This document shows positions 6,195-11,099 of a stretch of 11,099 nucleotides of DNA, piece after piece. The stretch lies in NCBI GenBank assembly GCA_021810575.1, contig JAJZIN010000019.1, positions 1 to 11,099 of the forward strand, in the 5' to 3' direction. A program made the position numbers and the translations under genes. Below the pieces are notes generated by a model. The model saw only the letters and a program-made list of their open reading frames with translations. It made no database searches and was not told where the DNA came from. The stretch's first letter is position 1; each line of letters starts with the position of its first letter. This DNA is from Thermoplasmata archaeon. Its GTDB lineage: Archaea > Thermoplasmatota > Thermoplasmata > Thermoplasmatales > Thermoplasmataceae.

Positions 6195-7326
6195 AATCTT
6201 AGAAATAGTGGAGGATCTTAAAAAGAATAACAGAAACTTCGCGTATTTCTGTAAGTTCACTGATGATCAGAGAATAACAGGAGAGGAAACCCTGATCACC
6301 GGTACAGATGTGATTGAAGCCAGTGACACATCAATCTTTAGTAAAATACAAAAAGAAACACCCGTCATTCTTTCGTTCTCACTTGTAAACAGTATATTTA
6401 AATCGAAGGCTAAGGAAGGTCTGTTCCCGCCAGTATTAATGCTGAACACTGAGGGAACGTTAAAGGGCAGGTACACAAGATCCGCAACAGCAGTCCACTC
6501 ACCTATGCAGGAAAATGTGAAGGACCACGAAATGGAAGAGAAAATAATAGCAGCAAGAGAAAGGATAAGAAATGGCGAAGCACTTCAGGTTGTCGTATCA
6601 AGGGAATTCGGGCCATTTTCACTTGATCCTTTGGATATGGTTAGAACATTCCTGAGAACTGATAGATCATTATATGTATATTATTTCAAATTCAATGAAT
6701 ATGAAATATTTGGAAGTTCTCCGGAAAATCTTATAACCAGAGATAGGACAGATCTCATGATAGAACCTATTGCCGGTACCCGAAGGATTTCCAGCGATGA
6801 ATCAGAAAATGAGGAGATTGCAAAGGATCTACTATCAGACCAAAAAGAACTTCTGGAACACAGAATGCTTGTGGACCTTGCCAGAAATGATCTTGGGAAA
6901 ATTTCAGATTACGGTACAGTTCACGTGGAAAGATCAATGGAAATCAGGCAATTTTCATCAGTAATGCATATAGTTAGCCAGGTTAGATCTAAGCTGAGAA
7001 GTGGTATTGGAAATAGAGAAATAATAAATGCAGTTTTTCCAGCAGGCACAGTTAGTGGAGCGCCGAAGGACAGGGCCATAAGGATCATCAATGATCTTGA
7101 ACCATCACCAAGGGGTCCATATGCAGGTTGTGTAGGCTTGATTGAGCCAGAAAAAATGGACATGGCATTGACAATACGAACAATATATGGGAATGGAAAT
7201 GGATATTTCGTCAGATCAGGGGCAGGAATAGTAAAGGATTCAGATCCGGAAAGAGAAGTAGATGAGATAAGAATGAAATCATATTCAGCAGTTGGGGGTA
7301 AGTTAAATGAAGATATTGTTAATTGA
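6184..7326 (+). CDS. trpE: Anthranilate synthase component I (short N-terminal domain)
   Basis: The chorismate-binding subunit that, with ammonia from TrpG, turns chorismate into anthranilate and pyruvate. ATG 6184, preceded by GGAGG at 6173-6177, gives 380 aa; the open frame extends further 5' only into trpF. The catalytic domain is complete: GSSPENL (about 177-183), PIAGTRR (195-201), the EHRMLVDLARNDLG stretch (225-238), FPAGTVSGAPK (285-295), RGPYAGCVG (310-318) and the C-terminal GAGIVKDSDPE. The N-terminal domain is short: no LLES motif, which in other TrpE proteins forms part of the tryptophan feedback site, and no GGxxGYxxY strand. Bacterial and Sulfolobus enzymes are about 40 to 140 residues longer. 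PIAGTRR with the adjacent trpG favours TrpE over PabB or isochorismate synthase. It overlaps trpF by 11 bases and trpG by 20. Confidence 0.95.
   Translation: MESEILEIVEDLKKNNRNFAYFCKFTDDQRITGEETLITGTDVIEASDTSIFSKIQKETPVILSFSLVNSIFKSKAKEGLFPPVLMLNTEGTLKGRYTRSATAVHSPMQENVKDHEMEEKIIAARERIRNGEALQVVVSREFGPFSLDPLDMVRTFLRTDRSLYVYYFKFNEYEIFGSSPENLITRDRTDLMIEPIAGTRRISSDESENEEIAKDLLSDQKELLEHRMLVDLARNDLGKISDYGTVHVERSMEIRQFSSVMHIVSQVRSKLRSGIGNREIINAVFPAGTVSGAPKDRAIRIINDLEPSPRGPYAGCVGLIEPEKMDMALTIRTIYGNGNGYFVRSGAGIVKDSDPEREVDEIRMKSYSAVGGKLNEDIVN
7294..7299 (+). promoter_or_regulatory. Ribosome binding site for trpG
   Basis: GGGGGT lies 7 bases before ATG 7307 and 16 before the alternative in-frame TTG 7316. 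The spacing favours the ATG, which makes the overlap with trpE 20 bases. Confidence 0.55.
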
Positions 7327-7867
7327 TAACTACGATTCATTTGTGTATAATATAGAACAGCTTTTAGGGGAACTTGGTACCAGTGTGAAGGTGGTGAAGA
7401 ATGATGAACTTCGTAAAATAAGAGCAGATGAATATGATCGTATTGTTATTTCTCCAGGACCAGGAAGCCCTTCGATTCACGAAGATAGAGGAGATCTTGA
7501 CACATTCCTCACAGGGTTAAAGAATTCAAAGGTTCTTGGTATTTGCTTTGGGCATCAGGTTATAGCATATAATAAAGGTTCAGTCATTGAAAGAATGAAT
7601 CGCCAATTTCACGGAGAGGTTGACACAATGATTCACGGTGATTCCCCTCTATACAGTGGCATACCTGAGAAATTCAGGGCAATCAGGTATCATTCACTCA
7701 CAGTGCGTCAATCTCCAGAAATAATACCTGACTGCATCTCTCAATCGGATGGTAGTATCATGGGATTTCATACTCCAGATATGAAAAGATTTGGGGTACA
7801 GTTCCATCCTGAAAGTTTCTATTCTGAGTATGGAAGGAAACTATTTGAGAATTTCTTGAGGGATTGA
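7307..7867 (+). CDS. trpG: Anthranilate synthase component II (glutamine amidotransferase)
   Basis: The class I glutamine amidotransferase subunit that releases ammonia from glutamine and passes it to TrpE. The 186 aa carry LLIDNYDSF (4-12), VISPGPGSP (47-55), LGICFGHQ (77-84) with nucleophile C80, RYHSL (127-131), and GVQFHPES (163-170) with catalytic H167 and E169. The set is complete, so the enzyme should be active. The same type of protein can serve aminodeoxychorismate synthase, but its position directly after trpE in a full trp operon makes TrpG the better name. It overlaps trpE by 20 bases and is followed after one base by trpC. Confidence 0.97.
   Translation: MKILLIDNYDSFVYNIEQLLGELGTSVKVVKNDELRKIRADEYDRIVISPGPGSPSIHEDRGDLDTFLTGLKNSKVLGICFGHQVIAYNKGSVIERMNRQFHGEVDTMIHGDSPLYSGIPEKFRAIRYHSLTVRQSPEIIPDCISQSDGSIMGFHTPDMKRFGVQFHPESFYSEYGRKLFENFLRD
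7858..7864 (+). promoter_or_regulatory. Ribosome binding site for trpC
   Basis: GAGGGAT at the end of trpG lies 4 bases before TTG 7869, supporting that codon as start; there is no in-frame ATG close by. Confidence 0.5.
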
Positions 7868-7868
7868 A

Positions 7869-8621
7869 TTGAATGTAGTTGAACAGATTTATAGAAAAAA
7901 CGAAAAGCGTAATCACGTAAGTGAGGATATGAGATCAAGGAAGCCGATCTCGATGAAGAATGTGCTTGGGGCAAAGGGAAAAAAACTGATAATCGAATAT
8001 AAGAGAGAATCACCTTCAGGTTTTTACGGCCCGTCATTCTCCAGTCCTGAAAAATTCGGGGATTACGTTAAGGATTACGCCGATGCGTTCAGCGTTCTTA
8101 CCGAGCCTGATCATTTCGCAGGCAACTTTACTGATGGGTTAAGCCTTCAGAAATTCGAAAAGCCTATTCTGATGAAGGATTTCATAGATAGAGAAGAAAT
8201 GATAGAAACCTCATACAATTGTGGTTTCGATGCCATATTACTAATTGCCGACTTTCTTCCTGCTTCAAGGATGGAGGAACTGGCAGGATATGCGGAAAGC
8301 ATGCACATGGATGTACTTGCTGAATTCCATGACAGAGAGATTTTTGATAGGATACCTCAGGGGAAAAATGTAATATGTGGTTATAACAGAAGAAATCTTA
8401 GAACACTGAAGATGGAAGGAAACGAAGATCAGGTAGTTGAACTAATGGCAGGGCACGAAGTGAAGGTTCTTGAAAGCGGACTTGATAGGAGTAACTATAG
8501 GAGATTGCTCAAAATGCCATTCGATGGATATCTTATAGGTTCATCAGTTTTAAAAGAACCAAAATTTGTTATAGAAATTAAAAAAGAAGGAAGTGATTAC
8601 GATGATGAAAGAAATGAATAA
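7869..8621 (+). CDS. trpC: Indole-3-glycerol phosphate synthase, TTG start
   Basis: A TIM-barrel enzyme that closes the indole ring, producing indole-3-glycerol phosphate for TrpA. The 250 aa match the family length. By position against the Sulfolobus enzyme, the catalytic set is present: E43 and K45 in [10 protein letters not shown] (41-50), K103 in PILMKDFI (99-106), E152 in LAEFHD (150-155), N173 in GYNRRNL (171-177), and E202 in ESGLD (202-206). LTEPDHFAG (78-86) and LIGSS (222-226) are also typical. YNRRNL departs from the usual INNRDL. The last ten residues ([10 protein letters not shown]) are hydrophilic and encoded where the DAHP synthase gene overlaps, so they are probably a non-essential tail. 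It starts one base after the trpG stop. Confidence 0.96.
   Translation: MNVVEQIYRKNEKRNHVSEDMRSRKPISMKNVLGAKGKKLIIEYKRESPSGFYGPSFSSPEKFGDYVKDYADAFSVLTEPDHFAGNFTDGLSLQKFEKPILMKDFIDREEMIETSYNCGFDAILLIADFLPASRMEELAGYAESMHMDVLAEFHDREIFDRIPQGKNVICGYNRRNLRTLKMEGNEDQVVELMAGHEVKVLESGLDRSNYRRLLKMPFDGYLIGSSVLKEPKFVIEIKKEGSDYDDERNE
8589..8597 (+). promoter_or_regulatory. Ribosome binding site deciding the DAHP synthase start
   Basis: GGAAGTGAT ends 4 bases before ATG 8602. It includes the bases of the in-frame GTG at 8593, so that codon is more likely part of the binding site than a start. Confidence 0.6.
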
Positions 8622-9372
8622 TGTTAGAGAACTCTTTCCAAAGGGAAGCCTGAGATTTATTGCAGGTCCATGTGCCGTGGAAAGTAGAGACCAGATGATG
8701 GAAACGGCTAAATTCCTGTCCACACTTGGTGTTAAGATACTGCGAGGAGGGGCGTTCAAGCCCAGAACTTCTCCAGATTCATTCCAGGGACTTGCTGAAA
8801 CAGGATTGAAACTCATGAGGGATGCAGCAGATAAATACAATATGCTTGTGGTCACTGAGGTAATGGGAAACGATGAACTGGAACTTGTCAGTGATTATGC
8901 AGATATACTGCAGATAGGGAGCAGAAACTGCCAGAATTTTTCTCTTTTGAAGGATGTGGCAAAACAGTCAAAACCAGTGCTTCTGAAAAGAGGATTTGGA
9001 AACACAGTTGAAGAATTTTATCAGGCATCAAGATATCTAAGTGCTGGTGGAAATGAAGATATAATTCTCGTTGAGAGGGGAATCAGGACATTCGAGAATT
9101 CTACAAGATTCACCCTGGATATTTCAGCCATTCCAGTACTCAGGAAAAAGGTGAAATTCCCCATAGTGGTTGATCCAAGCCATCCAGCAGGAAGAAGAGA
9201 ATACGTTGAGCCACTTGCCCTGGCAGCTGTAGCAGCCGGAGCAGATGGACTGATGGTTGAAACTCATCCAAGACCTGAAGAGGCAATGAGTGATAAGGAG
9301 CAGCAACTCAACTTCAGGGAATTTTCCACACTGTATGAAAAGGCAATGAAAATTAAGGCTCTGAATCTATGA
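8602..9372 (+). CDS. aroF: 3-deoxy-7-phosphoheptulonate (DAHP) synthase, type I-beta, no regulatory domain
   Basis: Condenses PEP with erythrose 4-phosphate, the first step of the shikimate pathway. The 256 aa correspond to the bare catalytic barrel of the AroA-I-beta/KDO8P-synthase-like group: AGPCAVES (21-28) with metal ligand C24, [11 protein letters not shown] (48-58), QIGSRNCQN (104-112), LLKRG (127-131), ERGIRTFE (158-165), DPSHPAGRR (191-199) with H194, E220 in METHP-like VETHP, and D231 in SDKEQQ. There is neither an N-terminal ferredoxin-like domain nor a C-terminal chorismate mutase or ACT domain, so feedback control is not evident. RNCQN replaces the usual RNMQN. ATG 8602 overlaps trpC by 20 bases; ATG 8605 is also possible. 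Finding it rules in the classical DAHP route rather than the DKFP route of many euryarchaea. The symbol naming (aroF/aroG/aroA) varies. Confidence 0.95.
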   Translation: MMKEMNNVRELFPKGSLRFIAGPCAVESRDQMMETAKFLSTLGVKILRGGAFKPRTSPDSFQGLAETGLKLMRDAADKYNMLVVTEVMGNDELELVSDYADILQIGSRNCQNFSLLKDVAKQSKPVLLKRGFGNTVEEFYQASRYLSAGGNEDIILVERGIRTFENSTRFTLDISAIPVLRKKVKFPIVVDPSHPAGRREYVEPLALAAVAAGADGLMVETHPRPEEAMSDKEQQLNFREFSTLYEKAMKIKALNL

Positions 9373-9409
9373 ACTTCTTCATTAGAACGTATGACAGAGC
9401 ATTGGCAAA

Positions 9410-9416
9410 TTTTTTT
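9410..9416 (+). terminator. Oligo-T terminator of the trp-aroF operon
   Basis: Seven consecutive Ts lie 38-44 bases after the stop codon, in the gap between convergent genes. This is a typical archaeal T-run terminator; no hairpin is apparent. Confidence 0.6.
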
Positions 9417-9439
9417 CATACTATAAATATCATTACTTC

Positions 9440-9485
9440 AAAAATACAGTTAACTACTGATACGTACCAGCGAATTATGGAAAAA
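9440..9485 (-). terminator. Minus-strand T-runs after the HTH_10 gene
   Basis: On the minus strand T5 runs occur at 9485-9481 and 9444-9440, just past the end of the regulator at 9489. Either could end its transcript. Nothing else coding is seen in the 116-base gap. Confidence 0.35.
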
Positions 9486-9488
9486 TTA

Positions 9489-10106
9489 TTATGGGTTTTT
9501 TCTCGTTAGGTAATCTCTCACTGTTTTTTTCATGGCTCTTCTCAAGGTTTCTGATAGGGATGATGTAGAAACACCCAGTACCTTAGCAATCTCCGTTAGT
9601 GATGAGGCCCTGTCATTCTCAAAATAGCCAAGATCATAGCACATCTTAAGCACACTCAATTCTCTTTCAGACATCTCATTTCTCTGCTCGTCAGGTTCTT
9701 CAACTATTTTCGGGTTTAACTGATCTGCTTCAAGCTGTTTCATTAACTTTTTTAATGAAACCCTGTTCTCAACCAGGATTCTGAAGAGTATTTTTCTTGA
9801 ATCCACAGATTTGCTTGAAACCATTACCGCCTCACTCAGGGCGAGTGCCCTGCATGCAGAACAGCTTTTTCCATATATCCACAACTTTCCGGGGCCAGTT
9901 TTTGCAACCTTTTTGGAAAGAGAGTTGATTATTTTCATATCTTCATCGGTGAATGTATCCTTCTCAACAAGATGCAGGGTTTCATCGACTTCTATCTTGA
10001 GTCTTGTTACCGATTTAACCCCATTCATTTTCATTATTGCCTGAGTAATCTTGCAGTCATCCCGTTCAAGCTCGATAACTGCTTCGATTGGATATTTTTC
10101 CGTCAT
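9489..10106 (-). CDS. Bat-type (HTH_10) transcription regulator with CxxC motif
   Basis: A 205-residue regulator. The C-terminal part (about 146-199) is a clear HTH_10 domain of the bacterio-opsin-activator family: SERELSVLKMCYDLGYFE, then SLTEIAKVLGVSTSSLSETLRRA. Residues 6-48 look like a strand-helix-strand unit (IEAVIELE, DCKITQAIMKMNGV, SVTRLKIEV), and 103-136 look like a second one. SCSACRA (81-87) carries C82 and C85, a possible thiol or metal site; C18 is also present. No ligand domain can be named with certainty. The gene converges with the trp-aroF operon and diverges from pyk; ATG 10106 lacks a ribosome binding site but has a TATA-like element at the leaderless distance. Control of aromatic biosynthesis, of pyk or of itself is a reasonable guess from position only. 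Confidence 0.85.
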   Translation of the reverse strand: MTEKYPIEAVIELERDDCKITQAIMKMNGVKSVTRLKIEVDETLHLVEKDTFTDEDMKIINSLSKKVAKTGPGKLWIYGKSCSACRALALSEAVMVSSKSVDSRKILFRILVENRVSLKKLMKQLEADQLNPKIVEEPDEQRNEMSERELSVLKMCYDLGYFENDRASSLTEIAKVLGVSTSSLSETLRRAMKKTVRDYLTRKNP

Positions 10107-10128
10107 TCAGATCATAATAAAACTAAGG

Positions 10129-10137
10129 TTATTTATT
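10129..10137 (-). promoter_or_regulatory. TATA-like element of the regulator gene
   Basis: Read on the minus strand, AATAAATAA is centred about 27 bases upstream of the regulator ATG (A at 10106). There is no ribosome binding site between them, so a leaderless transcript is expected. Confidence 0.5.
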
Positions 10138-10177
10138 CTTATCAATGTTTATTCGTGTATTTCTAAATAGTTTTTCA

Positions 10178-10190
10178 TAATGAATCATTA
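10178..10190. promoter_or_regulatory. Perfect inverted repeat 1, candidate operator
   Basis: TAATGA-A-TCATTA is a 13-bp perfect inverted repeat with one central base, centred at 10184, in the divergent promoter region between the regulator and pyk. It contains G and C positions that respect the symmetry, so it is less trivial than an A/T-only palindrome. Confidence 0.4.
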
Positions 10191-10196
10191 GTTTTC

Positions 10197-10205
10197 TTAT
10201 TATAC
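10197..10205 (+). promoter_or_regulatory. Candidate TATA element for pyk
   Basis: TTATTATAC is centred about 25 bases before ATG 10226, the leaderless spacing. An alternative element, TTTTAAAT (10216-10223), would instead fit ATG 10241 at a slightly short distance of about 21 bases. Neither ATG has a ribosome binding site. Confidence 0.4.
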
Positions 10206-10212
10206 CATAATA
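10198..10212. promoter_or_regulatory. Perfect inverted repeat 2, candidate operator
   Basis: TATTAT-ACC-ATAATA has two 6-base arms and a 3-base spacer, centred at 10205, 21 bp from the centre of inverted repeat 1. It overlaps the candidate pyk TATA element, so a bound protein would be expected to block the promoter. Confidence 0.4.
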
Positions 10213-10225
10213 CACTTTTAAATCC

Positions 10226-11099
10226 ATGAACTCTCAAAAGATGGACATTTTAAAGAGACCAAAGACCAAGATTGTTGCTACATATGGTCCTGCATGTTCT
10301 GAAGAAAATATTATGGAACACATGATAGAATACGGGGTGACATGTTTCAGACTCAACACAGCTCACAGTACTAAGGAGGAACTTCAGACTCTGGTAAATT
10401 TCAGGGATAAAATAGCCAGAGAAAGAAAAATGTATGTGAGTATAATGGTTGATCTAAAGGGCCCTGAATTGAGGGCTCTGCTGAACGGTGACACATTAGC
10501 AATTTTGTCAGGGAAGGAATACACTCTGGGGCAGCAGGAGGAAAAAGCTGATATCCACATAGCTGTTGACGATGTTGTTAAATCACTGAAGAAAGGTGAT
10601 GAAGTTCTGTTCATGGACGGAAAGATAAGAACAACTGTCATTCAGGAGGGTAATAGAATATGTAAATTGAGTTCATCTGTTGATGGCATATTGAAAAATA
10701 ATGGAAGGATGAACATTCCTGGAAGGTACATTCCCATGGGTATTTTACAGGAAAGGGACAGAGAATATCTGAAAATGTCAGTGGAGAAAAACGTTGAATA
10801 CATTGCGCTTTCATTCGTCCAGAATCGCAATGAAATAGACATGGTTCACGACATGATTGGGAAGATGGGCGGAAATATCCACCTAGTGGCAAAAATTGAA
10901 ACAAAACAGGCCATGGATAATATTGAAGGTATAGTAAAGGCAACAGATGCCATAATGGTGGCAAGGGGTGATCTTGGTGTAGAGATGCCTGTCCATGAGG
11001 TAACAGTAAGCCAGAAGTACATAATGCAAAAAGCCCATTCAAACGGTATTCCCATAATAGTGGCAACACAGATGCTCGAAAGCATGGTTTCCAGTGAAT
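10226..11099 (+). CDS. pyk: Pyruvate kinase, N-terminal part (3' end outside window)
   Basis: Transfers phosphate from PEP to ADP in the last step of glycolysis. The frame runs open to the window end: 291 residues of an expected ~450-480. Visible are KTKIVATYGPA (13-23), FRLNTAHS (41-48), DLKGPELR (76-83), the B domain (about 85-165), NIPGRYIPMG (163-172), ALSFVQNRNEI (194-204), the signature VAKIETKQAM (221-230) with catalytic K223 and metal ligand E225, ARGDLGVE (246-253) with D249, and IVATQMLESM (278-287). NTAHS replaces the usual NFSHG, and DLKGPE replaces DTKGPE, altering the potassium site. The allosteric C-terminal domain is not visible. ATG 10241 is an alternative start, giving a protein 5 residues shorter; both suit leaderless translation. 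It diverges from the HTH_10 regulator. Confidence 0.95.
   Translation, partial: MNSQKMDILKRPKTKIVATYGPACSEENIMEHMIEYGVTCFRLNTAHSTKEELQTLVNFRDKIARERKMYVSIMVDLKGPELRALLNGDTLAILSGKEYTLGQQEEKADIHIAVDDVVKSLKKGDEVLFMDGKIRTTVIQEGNRICKLSSSVDGILKNNGRMNIPGRYIPMGILQERDREYLKMSVEKNVEYIALSFVQNRNEIDMVHDMIGKMGGNIHLVAKIETKQAMDNIEGIVKATDAIMVARGDLGVEMPVHEVTVSQKYIMQKAHSNGIPIIVATQMLESMVSSE

Noticed and set aside
7316..7326. TTG 7316 as the trpG start, which would make a fourth 11-base overlap.
   Set aside because: It is attractive for symmetry, but the GGGGGT element is 16 bases away, whereas ATG 7307 is 7 bases away and gives the usual N-terminus.
2637..9372. Attenuator, T-box or riboswitch control of the trp operon.
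   Set aside because: The transcript is predicted to start at or next to the trpB ATG, leaving no leader in which such elements could lie; T-boxes and classical attenuation are also not known from archaea.
9422..9509. TATAAATAT (identical to the trp TATA box) followed by a 10-codon frame at 9477 (MEKLLWVFSR), resembling a leader peptide or small RNA promoter.
   Set aside because: It lies after the trp-aroF operon between convergent genes, has no ribosome binding site, contains one Trp codon only and runs into the regulator's 3' end. The TATA match is easily met by chance in AT-rich DNA.
1..11099. Mobile elements, CRISPR repeats, tRNA or rRNA genes, or an unusual defence-type system.
   Set aside because: No transposase, regularly spaced repeats, tRNA-like cloverleaf sequence or unassigned large gene is seen; nearly all of the window is accounted for by core metabolic and replication genes.

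Overview
The window looks like chromosomal DNA from a moderately AT-rich euryarchaeon, most likely of the order Thermoplasmatales (Thermoplasma/Ferroplasma/Cuniculiplasma-like). Archaeal hallmarks are an MCM helicase, a DUF424 protein, a Bat-type (HTH_10) regulator, a TrpB2-type tryptophan synthase beta chain, arginine written mostly as AGG/AGA and isoleucine as ATA, GGAGGTGAT-like ribosome binding sites inside operons, and TATA boxes about 25 bases upstream of operon-first start codons that have no ribosome binding site (leaderless mRNAs). The order-level assignment is inference from these traits. The domain-level assignment is secure.

Layout. (1) Positions 1-2528, plus strand: the C-terminal three quarters of mcm, then a DUF424 protein and a UbiE/MenG-like methyltransferase, closely packed as one transcription unit. 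(2) 2529-2636: an AT-rich gap with an oligo-T terminator candidate, palindromes and a TATA box placed for a leaderless trpB transcript. (3) 2637-9372, plus strand: trpB(2)-trpA-trpD-trpF-trpE-trpG-trpC followed by a type I-beta DAHP synthase gene. All eight genes overlap or lie 1 base apart. (4) 9373-9488: the gap between convergent genes, with terminator-like T-runs. (5) 9489-10106, minus strand: an HTH_10 transcription regulator. (6) 10107-10225: a divergent promoter region with two perfect inverted repeats. (7) From 10226 to the window end, plus strand: the 5' part of a pyruvate kinase gene.

Function. The trp operon encodes every step from chorismate to tryptophan: TrpE/TrpG make anthranilate, TrpD, TrpF and TrpC take it to indole-glycerol phosphate, and TrpA/TrpB make tryptophan. 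The last gene supplies the first step of the shikimate pathway (PEP + erythrose 4-phosphate to DAHP), so the unit holds both the entry step and the terminal branch. The nearby pyruvate kinase uses the same PEP. The regulator between them is an obvious candidate controller, but no target is shown by the sequence.

No mobile element, CRISPR array, RNA gene or exotic new system was seen. The points of interest are finer ones: trpF can only start at a CTG codon; every gene-to-gene step within the two plus-strand units moves to the +1 frame; TrpB2 is paired with a short Sulfolobus-like TrpA; TrpE and DAHP synthase both lack recognisable feedback-inhibition elements; tandem inverted repeats lie 21 bp apart in the regulator/pyk promoter region; and the pyruvate kinase has a mixed monovalent-cation-site signature.
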